From CAXBDP01 sp041689935 (GTDB lineage Bacteria > Bacteroidota > Bacteroidia > Cytophagales > Cyclobacteriaceae), in NCBI GenBank assembly GCA_041689935.1, contig JBDNFI010000045.1, positions 1-64,000 on the forward strand: a stretch of DNA of 64,000 nt, given 5' to 3'. The translations under genes were made by a program, and so were the position numbers. The notes beneath the pieces are model-generated. The model worked only from the letters and a program-made list of their open reading frames with translations. It made no database searches and was not told where the DNA came from. Of the stretch, positions 26,622-35,880 are shown one piece after another (the stretch's first letter is position 1; each line of letters opens with the position of its first letter).

Positions 26622-29582
26622 ATGAAGAAAACCTTACTATCCGCTTTGGCGGTGCTGTTAGCTGTCGGAATGAGCTTTGCTCAAGACCGTACAGTCTCAG
26701 GTACAGTGATGGCAGTCGATGGAGATTATCCATTGCCTGGTGTCAACATTCAAATTAAAGGTACCAGTCAGGGTACTTTTACCGGAGGAGATGGAAAATT
26801 CTCTTTGGAAGTCCCTTCCAATGATGCCGTATTAGTTTTTTCACTAATCGGATTTGCCACTCAAGAAGTGGTTGTAGGCACTCGCTCAACGATTGATATT
26901 TCGATGGGAGAGGATGTAAGAGAGCTTGGAGAAGTAGTAGTAGTTGGGTACGGTGAACAAGATCGTAGAACTGTTACTTCCGCAATTTCTTCTGTATCAG
27001 CCAAGGATATCGAAAATATACCTGCTGCCAGTGCTGATCAATTGATGCAGGGTCGTGCTTCGGGTGTATTGGTGCAATCTCAATCAGGCACTCCCGGTGG
27101 TGGTATGTTTGTAAGAGTTCGAGGCGCTACTTCAATTTCAGCTGGTAACGATCCATTGTATGTAGTGGATGGTGTGCCTATATTATCAGGAAATTTGTCT
27201 GGAGTGGGTCTTGGTGGCAACCAAACCAATGCGATGTCGGATATTAACCCTGCGGATATTGCTTCCATAGAAATACTGAAGGATGCCTCTGCTACCGCCA
27301 TATATGGTGCTCGTGCTGCAAATGGTGTAGTGCTTATCACAACAAAGCGTGGTGGTAATGGCAAAGCAAAAATTAGCATCGGGTCATACTATGGTACTCA
27401 AAGTGCATGGAGAAAGCCTGACCTTGTAGATGGCCCTACTTATGAAAGGCTAAGAAATGAAGCAGCTGTGAATAATGGAGGTTCTCCAATCTATGCGAAC
27501 CCAGACCAAGCGACTTCAACTAATTTCGCTGATTTAGTTTTTAGAGATGCACCCATAAGCAATACGGATATTTCAATAAGTGGAGGTGATCCAAAAGTGA
27601 AATATTTAATTTCAGCATCTTCTTTTAATCAACAAGGTATTGTCGCTCCATCAGAATTTGATAGAAAAACGGGTCGAATCAATCTGGATGTACTAGCTAC
27701 AGATAAGCTTAAAGTCGGTACAAGCTTGCTATACTCAAGAAGCATAAGAAACAGATTGAGAAATGATGATAATATTGCTGGGGCATTAGGTGGAACACAC
27801 TTTTTCCCGCCAAACTTGCCGGCTTTTCAGCCAGATGGTTCTTATACCAAATTTTCAATCTTCGAAAATCCAGTTGCTGTAATAAATGAAAACGATATTA
27901 CCATGGTGACCAACAGAGTGTTGGCAAGTGTTTATGGTGAATATGAGTTTTTCCCAGGCTTATCTTTAAGAAGTTCTTTTAGCGTTGATTACAACAATGT
28001 GAAGGAAGATTTGTATGATAACACATTTCTAAATGCGGGTGCTCCAGTAAATGGTTCAGCTACTTCTATTGCTACTGTTGATGATAACTGGATTCAAGAG
28101 AACGTATTGAACTATCAAACAAGGATTAATGGAAGACATGACCTTGGAATATTGTTAGGAACGACGCTTCAACAATCTACCTTTGAAAGGACTACTGCAG
28201 TGGGTGAGCAATTCCCATCAAACGATTTTAAGAGAATTGCTTCTGCAGCCGTTCAGAGGGCATCTTCGGATGGCTCTATGTGGGGTATTGCTTCTTTGTT
28301 CACAAGAATAAACTACTCTTTAGATAACAAATATCTATTTACGGTAAACGTTCGTCGTGATGGTAGCTCAAGATTCGGTGAAGCAAACCAATGGGGTACC
28401 TTCCCATCAGTTGCAGTAGGTTGGAGACTTTCTGAGGAGGATTTCATGCAAAATTTACCGGCTGTGAGCGAGCTAAAGATTAGAGCTAGTTATGGTATTA
28501 CAGGTAACCAAAACGGCATCGGTAATTTCCAGTCTAGAGGACTTTGGGGAGGTGGAGCAAACTACACAGCAGCTCCAGGTACTCAACCTTCTCAATTGGC
28601 AAATCCAGATTTACGCTGGGAAAAAACAGCTCAGTTCAATATTGGTGTTGATTTAGGTCTTTGGAATGACAGAGTAACTGTGACCGCTGATTATTATAAT
28701 AAGCAGACAACAGATTTATTACTTGCTGTACCAGTTCCAATTTCAACAGGTTTCTCCGACATCGTACAAAACTTTGGCGAGGTAGAAAATAAAGGCTTTG
28801 AGTTAGGAATTAATGCTAACATTATTTCAACCTCAGATTTGAATTGGAGTATTCAATTCAATGTTTCTCAGAACCGCAACAATGTGAAGAAACTAGCTCA
28901 ACCAATTGCTGTTTACAATAGAGATATCGTGAGAATTGAAGAAGGTGCACCTTTGTACTCATTCTGGTTCCACGAGCAATTAGGTGTTAATCCAGAAACG
29001 GGAAGTCCAATATGGAGAACAGAAACGCCAGGAGCTCAATTTGATCCTAACGTGGATAGATTCTTAGTAGGTGACGCATGGCCTGATTTCTTTGGCGGTT
29101 TAACAAATAACTTTAACTACAAAGCATTTGATGTGATGGTTTTCTTCCAGTATTCATTAGGAAACGAGCAATTATACTGGTCTAGATTCTTCCAAGAGCA
29201 TGGCGGAACCAGAAACACGAACTTTCTTGCTTCTCAGCTAGATCGCTGGCAGGAGCCTGGTGATGTGACTATGATACCTCGCATGACTAATGCCAACTAT
29301 GCAGCCAACTTAAGACCATCCCGTTTTGTAGAAGATGGCTCTTATGTGAGATTAAAGAACCTATCAATAGGCTATACGTTGCCTGCTGATCTTATGAGCA
29401 GAATAGGTATGGGCTCAGCAAGAGTTTATGTGAGTGGTCAAAACTTACTAACCTTTACTAATTACACAGGAATGGATCCCGAAGTAACTTCAACCGCTGG
29501 TAACTCAAGTACTCAAGGCGTTGATTTCTATGCGATTCCTCAGCCAAGAGTATTTATGGCTGGCTTTAATATTACTTTCTAA
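26622..29582 (+). CDS. SusC/RagA-type TonB-dependent transporter (pair 1)
   Basis: A 986-residue outer-membrane beta-barrel with signal peptide (MKKTLLSALAVLLAVGMSFAQ), an N-terminal carboxypeptidase-regulatory-like domain (TVSGTVMAVDGDYPLPGVNIQ, residues about 22-100), the SusC signature LGEVVVVGYGEQDRRTVTS, a plug domain (NIPAASADQLMQGRASGV, PLYVVDGVPI, IEILKDASATAIYGARAANG) and the barrel ending in GFNITF with C-terminal Phe. It imports a large ligand with its SusD partner, powered by TonB. The SusD gene follows after 19 bases. The neighbouring peptidases suggest oligopeptides, as for RagAB, rather than glycans (inference). Its plug is very similar to that of the second SusC gene downstream. 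Confidence 0.95.
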   Translation: MKKTLLSALAVLLAVGMSFAQDRTVSGTVMAVDGDYPLPGVNIQIKGTSQGTFTGGDGKFSLEVPSNDAVLVFSLIGFATQEVVVGTRSTIDISMGEDVRELGEVVVVGYGEQDRRTVTSAISSVSAKDIENIPAASADQLMQGRASGVLVQSQSGTPGGGMFVRVRGATSISAGNDPLYVVDGVPILSGNLSGVGLGGNQTNAMSDINPADIASIEILKDASATAIYGARAANGVVLITTKRGGNGKAKISIGSYYGTQSAWRKPDLVDGPTYERLRNEAAVNNGGSPIYANPDQATSTNFADLVFRDAPISNTDISISGGDPKVKYLISASSFNQQGIVAPSEFDRKTGRINLDVLATDKLKVGTSLLYSRSIRNRLRNDDNIAGALGGTHFFPPNLPAFQPDGSYTKFSIFENPVAVINENDITMVTNRVLASVYGEYEFFPGLSLRSSFSVDYNNVKEDLYDNTFLNAGAPVNGSATSIATVDDNWIQENVLNYQTRINGRHDLGILLGTTLQQSTFERTTAVGEQFPSNDFKRIASAAVQRASSDGSMWGIASLFTRINYSLDNKYLFTVNVRRDGSSRFGEANQWGTFPSVAVGWRLSEEDFMQNLPAVSELKIRASYGITGNQNGIGNFQSRGLWGGGANYTAAPGTQPSQLANPDLRWEKTAQFNIGVDLGLWNDRVTVTADYYNKQTTDLLLAVPVPISTGFSDIVQNFGEVENKGFELGINANIISTSDLNWSIQFNVSQNRNNVKKLAQPIAVYNRDIVRIEEGAPLYSFWFHEQLGVNPETGSPIWRTETPGAQFDPNVDRFLVGDAWPDFFGGLTNNFNYKAFDVMVFFQYSLGNEQLYWSRFFQEHGGTRNTNFLASQLDRWQEPGDVTMIPRMTNANYAANLRPSRFVEDGSYVRLKNLSIGYTLPADLMSRIGMGSARVYVSGQNLLTFTNYTGMDPEVTSTAGNSSTQGVDFYAIPQPRVFMAGFNITF

Positions 29583-29601
29583 TTTTAAATCCTAGAATAA
29601 C

Positions 29602-31020
29602 ATGAAACTAAAAAATATATTTTCTTGGATTGCCCTCTCCAGCGTATTTGTATTCAGTTGCGATGTGCTTGAGCAAGAACCAGAAACACAAATTTCTGAT
29701 CAGGGTGCTTTTACAAATGAGAAAAGCGCAGATGCTGCATTAGCTGGTTTATATCATCAATTGCAAGCGGGAGGATATTACGGTCGTAATTTTCAAATTA
29801 TCTCTGATGTAAGTGCGGATATTAGTCAAAGTATTGGTACTTGGGATTTTTATAGAGAATTAGATACTTACTCAATTGATGCATCAAATACTGAGCTGAA
29901 CAACTTTTATATTACGGGCTACAGAACCGTAAATCAGGCAAATAACCTGATTGCGTCGGTACCTGGAATAGATATGCCTCAAGCTAAAAGAGATAATCTT
30001 ACCGGGCAAGCGTATTTCGCCAGAGGATTAGCCTTCTTCGATTTGAATAGAGTTTTTGGAGGAATGCCAGGTAAGGTCGGTACACAGAGCGTTGTTTTGC
30101 CTTTACAACCTTCTAGAGGTGTGAATGAATCAATCTTTTTAAGTAGACCTGCTTTGGCTGTAGGGTATGCACAAGTGAAAAGTGATTTAATTGATGCCTT
30201 AGCCTTATTGCCAGAAGCTCAGGCTTCTGACGCTTTCTCAAGATCAAGGGCTGTGAAAGCTTCTGCGAGAGCTTTGCTATCAAGATTGCACTTATATCTT
30301 GGTGAGTGGGACGATGTAATTTCTACTTCTACTGCCGTAATTAGTGATTCGAGATATTCTCTAGTACCGAATTATTCAAATATTTTCTCTGGAAAGCTTA
30401 CAAGCGAATCCATATTTGAGCTTGAATTTAACAATGCTGATCAAAGCGGTCTTCGTAACTGGTACTTGCCTTCAACAGGTGGTTTGGGTGGTCGTGGAGA
30501 TTTGTCCATGCATACTGATTTTGTTGATCAGATTAGAGCTAACCCAATGGACAGTAGAGGAGCCATGTTTGGTTTTAATGCAGCGGAAGGAGTTTATTTT
30601 CCATTGAAGTATCAAAAAGCAGGTAATATTGACAATGTTCATATTTTGAGAATCGCAGAAATGTACTTGAATAGAGCAGAAGCGCACGCAAATAACAGCT
30701 CAATTGCATTGGCTGTAACGGATCTAAACAAGATTAGAAATCGTGCGAATGTTGCCAGCTATACGGGAGCAATGACTAAGGAAGCTGTACTTTTAGCTAT
30801 CGAACGTGAGAGAGCTTATGAGTTTCACATAGAAGGTCATAGATTCTTTGATTTGGTAAGAACTGGCAGAGCCTTGACTGTACTTTCTGCCGTGAACAGA
30901 AGAAACTCTTCAGTTCCAATTGCCATTGGAGAAGCTTACAAACAAATAATGCCTATTCCGAGAGTGGACATATTAGCAAACCCTAATTTGGACCAAAACC
31001 CAGGCTACGGTACACGGTAA
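29602..31020 (+). CDS. SusD/RagB-type surface lipoprotein (pair 1)
   Basis: A 472-residue lipoprotein with lipobox VFSC (about residue 20) and the SusD-like helical TPR core: NEKSADAALAGLY, AYFARGLAFFDLNRVFGG, VKASARALLSRLHLYLGEW, LRIAEMYLNRAEAHA, RERAYEFHIEGHRFFDLVRTGRA and the terminal ANPNLDQNPGY. It forms the lid of the SusC transporter encoded 19 bases upstream. A strong terminator follows, so SusC1-SusD1 is a two-gene operon. Confidence 0.95.
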   Translation: MKLKNIFSWIALSSVFVFSCDVLEQEPETQISDQGAFTNEKSADAALAGLYHQLQAGGYYGRNFQIISDVSADISQSIGTWDFYRELDTYSIDASNTELNNFYITGYRTVNQANNLIASVPGIDMPQAKRDNLTGQAYFARGLAFFDLNRVFGGMPGKVGTQSVVLPLQPSRGVNESIFLSRPALAVGYAQVKSDLIDALALLPEAQASDAFSRSRAVKASARALLSRLHLYLGEWDDVISTSTAVISDSRYSLVPNYSNIFSGKLTSESIFELEFNNADQSGLRNWYLPSTGGLGGRGDLSMHTDFVDQIRANPMDSRGAMFGFNAAEGVYFPLKYQKAGNIDNVHILRIAEMYLNRAEAHANNSSIALAVTDLNKIRNRANVASYTGAMTKEAVLLAIERERAYEFHIEGHRFFDLVRTGRALTVLSAVNRRNSSVPIAIGEAYKQIMPIPRVDILANPNLDQNPGYGTR

Positions 31021-31367
31021 TTGATAATAGTATAAATCTAAATATGGTAAAAAGAGGCTGTCCCAAAAATGGGACGGCCTTTTTTTTGCAAAAAATCATT
31101 TTAAATATATTCTACATTAATCCTAAATTAAGCCGAATAGTAGGTGTAGCGAAATGAAAGAATAATTTTTTTCACCCGTAAAAGAATATTGCCAAAGAAT
31201 ATTCTCATAAAGAATGGTGGCTAAACTATCTATATATTCCTTCTGTAATTGGAATAGTGCCATTGATATAAATATTATCCAGTTTTTTTACAATGAGGAG
31301 AAAGAATCTTAGATTGTTGTACCTAAAAAACTTTTTTCAGGTAACCTCTAACTAAAAACAATTTATT
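31021..31367. other. Intergenic region between the two SusCD pairs
   Basis: 347 bases without a gene. It holds the SusD1 terminator at 31055-31087 and then A/T-rich leader sequence for SusC2. I found no clear TAnnTTTG promoter and no sigma/anti-sigma gene. Confidence 0.6.
31055..31087 (+). terminator. Rho-independent terminator after SusD1
   Basis: AGGCTGTCCC / GGGACGGCCT stem (one G-T pair), loop AAAAAT, followed by eight T. Confidence 0.85.
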
Positions 31368-34300
31368 ATGAAGAAAACCTTACAACTTTTTTTCCTCGCT
31401 TTGATACTTCCAGGTTTCCTGTTTGCGCAGGAGCGGGTGGTACGAGGAAAAGTAGTCACGGATGCAGAGGATTTTCCACTGCCGGGAGTGAATATTCAGG
31501 TAAAAGGAACCGTAACAGGAACTTTTACTGATGGCGATGGCTCTTTTGAAATAAGAGTGCCAAGCAATGAGGCCATTTTGGTCTTTTCGATGATTGGATA
31601 TTTACAGCAAGAAGTCAAAGTGGGGGCAAGGACTCAAATAGATATTCGACTAGCTGAGGATATGAAAACATTGAGTGAAGTAGTCGTAGTTGGTTATGGG
31701 CAACAAGAACGAAAAACCTTAACCAGTTCTATTTCTTCAATAAACGTAAAGGATCTTGAAAACCTACCAATAACCAGCCCAGATCAATTAATGCAAGGTC
31801 GTGCAGCAGGTGTGGTAGTAGGTTCACAGTCTGGAGAGCCTGGCGGTGGAATGTTTGTAAGGGTAAGAGGAACAACCTCAATAAATGGCAGCTCTGATCC
31901 ATTATATGTGATTGATGGTGTGCCATTACAATCTAGTAATCTTGCAGGCAGCTCATTTGGGCAGCCAGTAAACCCACTTGCGGATATTAATCCTGCTGAT
32001 ATAGCCTCCATAGAAATTTTGAAGGATGCATCGGCAACCGCTATTTATGGTGCTCGCGCTGCAAACGGCGTAGTGCTTATTACCACCAAAAGAGGTTCAG
32101 AAGGCAAAGCTACTGTAACGATAAATTCATTCGTAGGAACTTCAAAGGCTTGGAGAGACCCAAACTCTATCAGAGTGGACGGGCCAACCTTTGAAATGTT
32201 GCAGAATGAAGCTTATAGAAATAATGGAAGGCCCGAGCCTTACGCAAATCCTAGCCAAGCGATAGATACCAATTGGTTCGACTATATCTTCCAAGAAGCA
32301 AGCTCCTACAATCTAGACGTATCAGTAAGTGGTGGAGATGAGCGAGTAAAATACTTTGTGTCAGGCAACCAAAACTACCAAGAGGGTATTTTGAAGCCAG
32401 CAAATTTCGAAAGAACAACTAGCCGGATGAATTTGGAGTTTTTGGCAAGTGACAGATTAAAAGTGGGTATCAATGCTACTTATGGTGTCAATACTAGGAA
32501 TAGGGCACAGAATGGAAATGCAATTAGTGGTGCACTAAGTACGGCATATTTTTACCCATCAAATTTCCCTGTTTTTAATACAGATGGCACCTATTACCGT
32601 CCTTTCTGGGAAAACCCTGTGGCAGTTGCGTTGGAAACTGATTATTTGATGCGAACGACACGATTTATAGGAAGTGTATTTGCAGAGTATGAGGTAACTA
32701 ATGGCTTAATTTTCAGATCGACGTGGTCGATGGATAATAGCTTTGTTGAAGAAGATCAATATTGGAATACGAGGTTAGCTACCGGACAAGCAAACAATGG
32801 TTCTGCTTCAACCACAGTGACAACAGATAATAACTGGATCAATGAAAATGTGTTGACTTATCAAACCAGATTCGGAACAGACCATGATTTGAATGTGCTC
32901 TTTGGTAATACCTTACAAGAAAATAGATTTACTAGGAGGAATGCTTCTGGTACTCAATTCGCAAATGATTTATTTAGAAATATTGCCTCAGCTGCTGTGA
33001 AGAACTCGTCTTCTGTAGGTTCCTCTTGGGGTATTTCATCATATTTCACTAGAATAAATTATGGTTTCCAAGGAAAATACTTGTTTACTGTAAATATGAG
33101 AGCTGATGCATCCTCCCGCTTTGGTGTAGATAATCGTTGGGGTTACTTCCCTTCTGTTGCTGCTGCTTGGAGAATTTCAGATGAGGCATTTATGCAAAAC
33201 TTACCTGCCATAAGCGATTTGAAATTTAGAGTATCCTATGGAGTCACTGGTAACCAAGCAGGTATTGGCGATTTCCAATCAAGAGGACTTTGGGGTGGTC
33301 AGAGAGGCGGGTTGAACCTCGGCGGGCAAGGGCAGCCAGGTGGGCCAGCAGCTTATGTTGATGATGCAGGTATCACAGCCAACCAATTGGCTAACCCTAA
33401 CTTGAGATGGGAAACGACCAATCAAATTAACTTAGGCTTAGATTTAGGTTTGTTTGAAGACAAATTAACGGTTACTATGGATTTCTATAATAAACAAACA
33501 AAGGATTTACTATTGGCAGTGCCAGTGCCTAGAACAACCGGTTATAGTTCATTAGTGCAGAATTTCGGCGAAATTCAGAATAAAGGAGTTGAGCTAGGGA
33601 TTAATGGAAATATTATTCAAAAATCTGATTTCAACTGGAACGCTAGCTTTAATATATCTCGAAATGACAACCTTGTAAAGAAAATTGCTTCTCCATTTAC
33701 TACTTTCACCCGCGATTATATTAGAGTAGAAGAAAATGCTCCTCTGTATTCTTTCTGGGTGCATGTGCAAAATGGGGTAGATCCTGAAACAGGTAATGTC
33801 ATTTGGGAGTCTGGAGATGATGCTACATTCAATCCGAACGTTCATAGGTACCTTTTCGGAGATGCTAACCCGCGTTATGTTGGTGGCCTTACAAATACCT
33901 TGAACTATAAGAATTTCGACATGATGGTATTCTTTCAATTTAGTGAAGGCAATGAGGTCTTGAATTATGGACGATTCTTCTTTGAGCATGGCGGAACAAG
34001 AACTACTGGATATACCACACAGCAATTGGATCGCTGGCAGCAACCTGGAGATGTGACCGATGTCCCAAGAATGGCCACGGCAAACTATGCGGCTAATTTG
34101 CGACCAAGCAGACATGTGGAAGACGGTTCTTATTTGAGATTGAAAAACTTGATGGTTGGCTATGCTATACCTACGGATGTTACCTCCCGCCTTGGCATTG
34201 GAATGTCCAGAGCAAGAGTATATTTCCAAGCTCAGAACTTACTTACTTGGACAAACTATACAGGTTTAGACCCTGAGGTGAGTACAAGTCCAGGCAACCT

Positions 34301-34373
34301 AGTGGCAGGCGTAGATATTGCCGTTATGCCTCAGCCAAGAACATTTACTGGTGGTTTCACGCTAACGTTCTAA
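31368..34373 (+). CDS. SusC/RagA-type TonB-dependent transporter (pair 2)
   Basis: A 1001-residue paralogue of the SusC at 26622-29582, with signal peptide MKKTLQLFFLALILPGFLFAQ, carboxypeptidase-regulatory-like domain (VRGKVVTDAEDFPLPGVNIQ), LSEVVVVGYGQQERKTLTS, plug (SPDQLMQGRAAGV, IEILKDASATAIYGARAANG) and barrel ending GGFTLTF. By eye the first 200 residues of the two are roughly 60% identical, so this is a tandem duplication. The barrel differs by a Gly/Gln-rich surface insertion (GGLNLGGQGQPGG, near residue 650) that could change ligand choice. Its SusD partner follows after 18 bases. Confidence 0.95.
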   Translation: MKKTLQLFFLALILPGFLFAQERVVRGKVVTDAEDFPLPGVNIQVKGTVTGTFTDGDGSFEIRVPSNEAILVFSMIGYLQQEVKVGARTQIDIRLAEDMKTLSEVVVVGYGQQERKTLTSSISSINVKDLENLPITSPDQLMQGRAAGVVVGSQSGEPGGGMFVRVRGTTSINGSSDPLYVIDGVPLQSSNLAGSSFGQPVNPLADINPADIASIEILKDASATAIYGARAANGVVLITTKRGSEGKATVTINSFVGTSKAWRDPNSIRVDGPTFEMLQNEAYRNNGRPEPYANPSQAIDTNWFDYIFQEASSYNLDVSVSGGDERVKYFVSGNQNYQEGILKPANFERTTSRMNLEFLASDRLKVGINATYGVNTRNRAQNGNAISGALSTAYFYPSNFPVFNTDGTYYRPFWENPVAVALETDYLMRTTRFIGSVFAEYEVTNGLIFRSTWSMDNSFVEEDQYWNTRLATGQANNGSASTTVTTDNNWINENVLTYQTRFGTDHDLNVLFGNTLQENRFTRRNASGTQFANDLFRNIASAAVKNSSSVGSSWGISSYFTRINYGFQGKYLFTVNMRADASSRFGVDNRWGYFPSVAAAWRISDEAFMQNLPAISDLKFRVSYGVTGNQAGIGDFQSRGLWGGQRGGLNLGGQGQPGGPAAYVDDAGITANQLANPNLRWETTNQINLGLDLGLFEDKLTVTMDFYNKQTKDLLLAVPVPRTTGYSSLVQNFGEIQNKGVELGINGNIIQKSDFNWNASFNISRNDNLVKKIASPFTTFTRDYIRVEENAPLYSFWVHVQNGVDPETGNVIWESGDDATFNPNVHRYLFGDANPRYVGGLTNTLNYKNFDMMVFFQFSEGNEVLNYGRFFFEHGGTRTTGYTTQQLDRWQQPGDVTDVPRMATANYAANLRPSRHVEDGSYLRLKNLMVGYAIPTDVTSRLGIGMSRARVYFQAQNLLTWTNYTGLDPEVSTSPGNLVAGVDIAVMPQPRTFTGGFTLTF

Positions 34374-34391
34374 TCATTAAACTAAAAGCAA

Positions 34392-35798
34392 ATGAAAAAT
34401 TTAAAAATATACAGCTTATTAGCTTTGGTTCTGGTGGCCTTCGGATGTGAAGTACTCGAACATGAGCCACAGCAACAGATTTCGACAGAGCTAGCCTTTT
34501 CAAATGAAAAATCTGCGGAAGCAGTTCTGAATGGTCTTTATAATGAAGCACAATTGGTGTATTCATGGAGACCATTTATATTTGGTGATTTAGCCTCAGA
34601 TGCAGTCCAATCTATCGATACTTGGGACGCATTTAACCAAGTAGATAATTATTCAAACTCTGCTGATAATTCTGAAGTAGATGACTTCTACACGCAGATC
34701 TATCGTGGTATAGATATGGCCAATCAAATCATAGCCAATGCACCAAAAGTTGAGATGCCTGCAGCAAAGATCAATGATTTTCTAGGGCAGGCATATCTAT
34801 TTAGAGGCATGTTTTACTTTGAACTGGCTAGATATTGGAGCGGAATTCCTAATTCCTACAATGAAGAAGGTGTAGTAATTCGTACCACACCCTCAAATGG
34901 CAACAATGATGAAAGTTTTGCTCCTAGAGCTAGTTTTGATGCCACGTGGACTCAAATTCTATCAGATTTGCAAGAAGGGTATGCTAGGCTTCCCGAAGTG
35001 AGAAGCAACAATGCAGAGAATCGCAGAAGACTTACCAAGCCAGCTGCTGCCGCAATGCTTGCTAGAACGTATTTCTATCAGGCAAACTGGCCTCAAGCTG
35101 CCAATTATGCTTCTGAAGTCATCTCAAATGCTAGATTTTCTTTGGTTGAGCCGTTTTCCACCATATACAGAACGGAGTTTTCTGTTGAATCTATTTTTGA
35201 AATGGATTACAACAACATCGATTTTAGCGGTATTCGAGGATGGTATTACCCACCGAATTTAGGTGGTCGTGGTGGTTTATGTTTTCACTCTGCATATTAT
35301 CAATACCTGATAGAGGAGCCAGGCGATGCACGTGCAAGTTTGATCGCATCACGAGTATTTAATGGTCAGACGGTCTATTACAGTACAAAATATGATTTGC
35401 TACTAAATGCAAGCAATATCCCACTTTTGAGAATCGCTGAAATGTACCTAATACGTGCTGAAGCTCGCGTAAATGGAGCTGGCGGTGGCCCAGCTGGTGC
35501 AATTACTGATTTGAATGCAGTAAGAAATAGAGCAGGCTTACCTAGTGTTAATCCATCAGGTAGTTCCTCTATTCTCAATGCTATCTGGAAAGAAAGGGAT
35601 AAAGAATTTGCTATTGAAGGGCAGCGTTATTTTGACTTAATCAGGACGGGTCGAGCAATGAGTACACTTCAGAATTTATCGAGAACGGCAGGTTCCAGTT
35701 TGGTTTCAATTCCAAATCAAGGCCGACTACTCATGCCAATACCAAATGCTGATATCTTGGCCAATCCTCAAATGACTCAAAATTCTGCTTACAGGTAA
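34392..35798 (+). CDS. SusD/RagB-type surface lipoprotein (pair 2)
   Basis: A 468-residue lipoprotein with lipobox AFGC and SusD-type motifs (NEKSAEAVLNGLYNEAQ, AYLFRGMFYFELARYWSG, LLRIAEMYLIRAEARVNG, ERDKEFAIEGQRYFDLIRTGRAM). It is the lid for the upstream SusC2, and the duplicated partner of the SusD at 29602-31020. A terminator separates it from the S10 peptidase gene. Confidence 0.95.
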   Translation: MKNLKIYSLLALVLVAFGCEVLEHEPQQQISTELAFSNEKSAEAVLNGLYNEAQLVYSWRPFIFGDLASDAVQSIDTWDAFNQVDNYSNSADNSEVDDFYTQIYRGIDMANQIIANAPKVEMPAAKINDFLGQAYLFRGMFYFELARYWSGIPNSYNEEGVVIRTTPSNGNNDESFAPRASFDATWTQILSDLQEGYARLPEVRSNNAENRRRLTKPAAAAMLARTYFYQANWPQAANYASEVISNARFSLVEPFSTIYRTEFSVESIFEMDYNNIDFSGIRGWYYPPNLGGRGGLCFHSAYYQYLIEEPGDARASLIASRVFNGQTVYYSTKYDLLLNASNIPLLRIAEMYLIRAEARVNGAGGGPAGAITDLNAVRNRAGLPSVNPSGSSSILNAIWKERDKEFAIEGQRYFDLIRTGRAMSTLQNLSRTAGSSLVSIPNQGRLLMPIPNADILANPQMTQNSAYR

Positions 35799-35819
35799 AA
35801 TACGATTTAATATGAAATC

Positions 35820-35850
35820 AATAAAGAGGGATGTTTTATCCCTCTTTATT
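35820..35850. terminator. Terminator after SusD2
   Basis: AATAAAGAGGGAT / ATCCCTCTTTATT, a perfect 13-bp stem with loop GTTTT. Confidence 0.75.
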
Positions 35851-35880
35851 ATTTCTTATTCATTCTAACTATTTATTAAA

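Noticed and set aside
33594..34229. 211-codon minus-strand frame inside the second SusC gene
   Set aside because: Low-complexity Ser/Cys/Ile-rich translation, no family motif, fully overlaps the strong SusC frame; it is a shadow.
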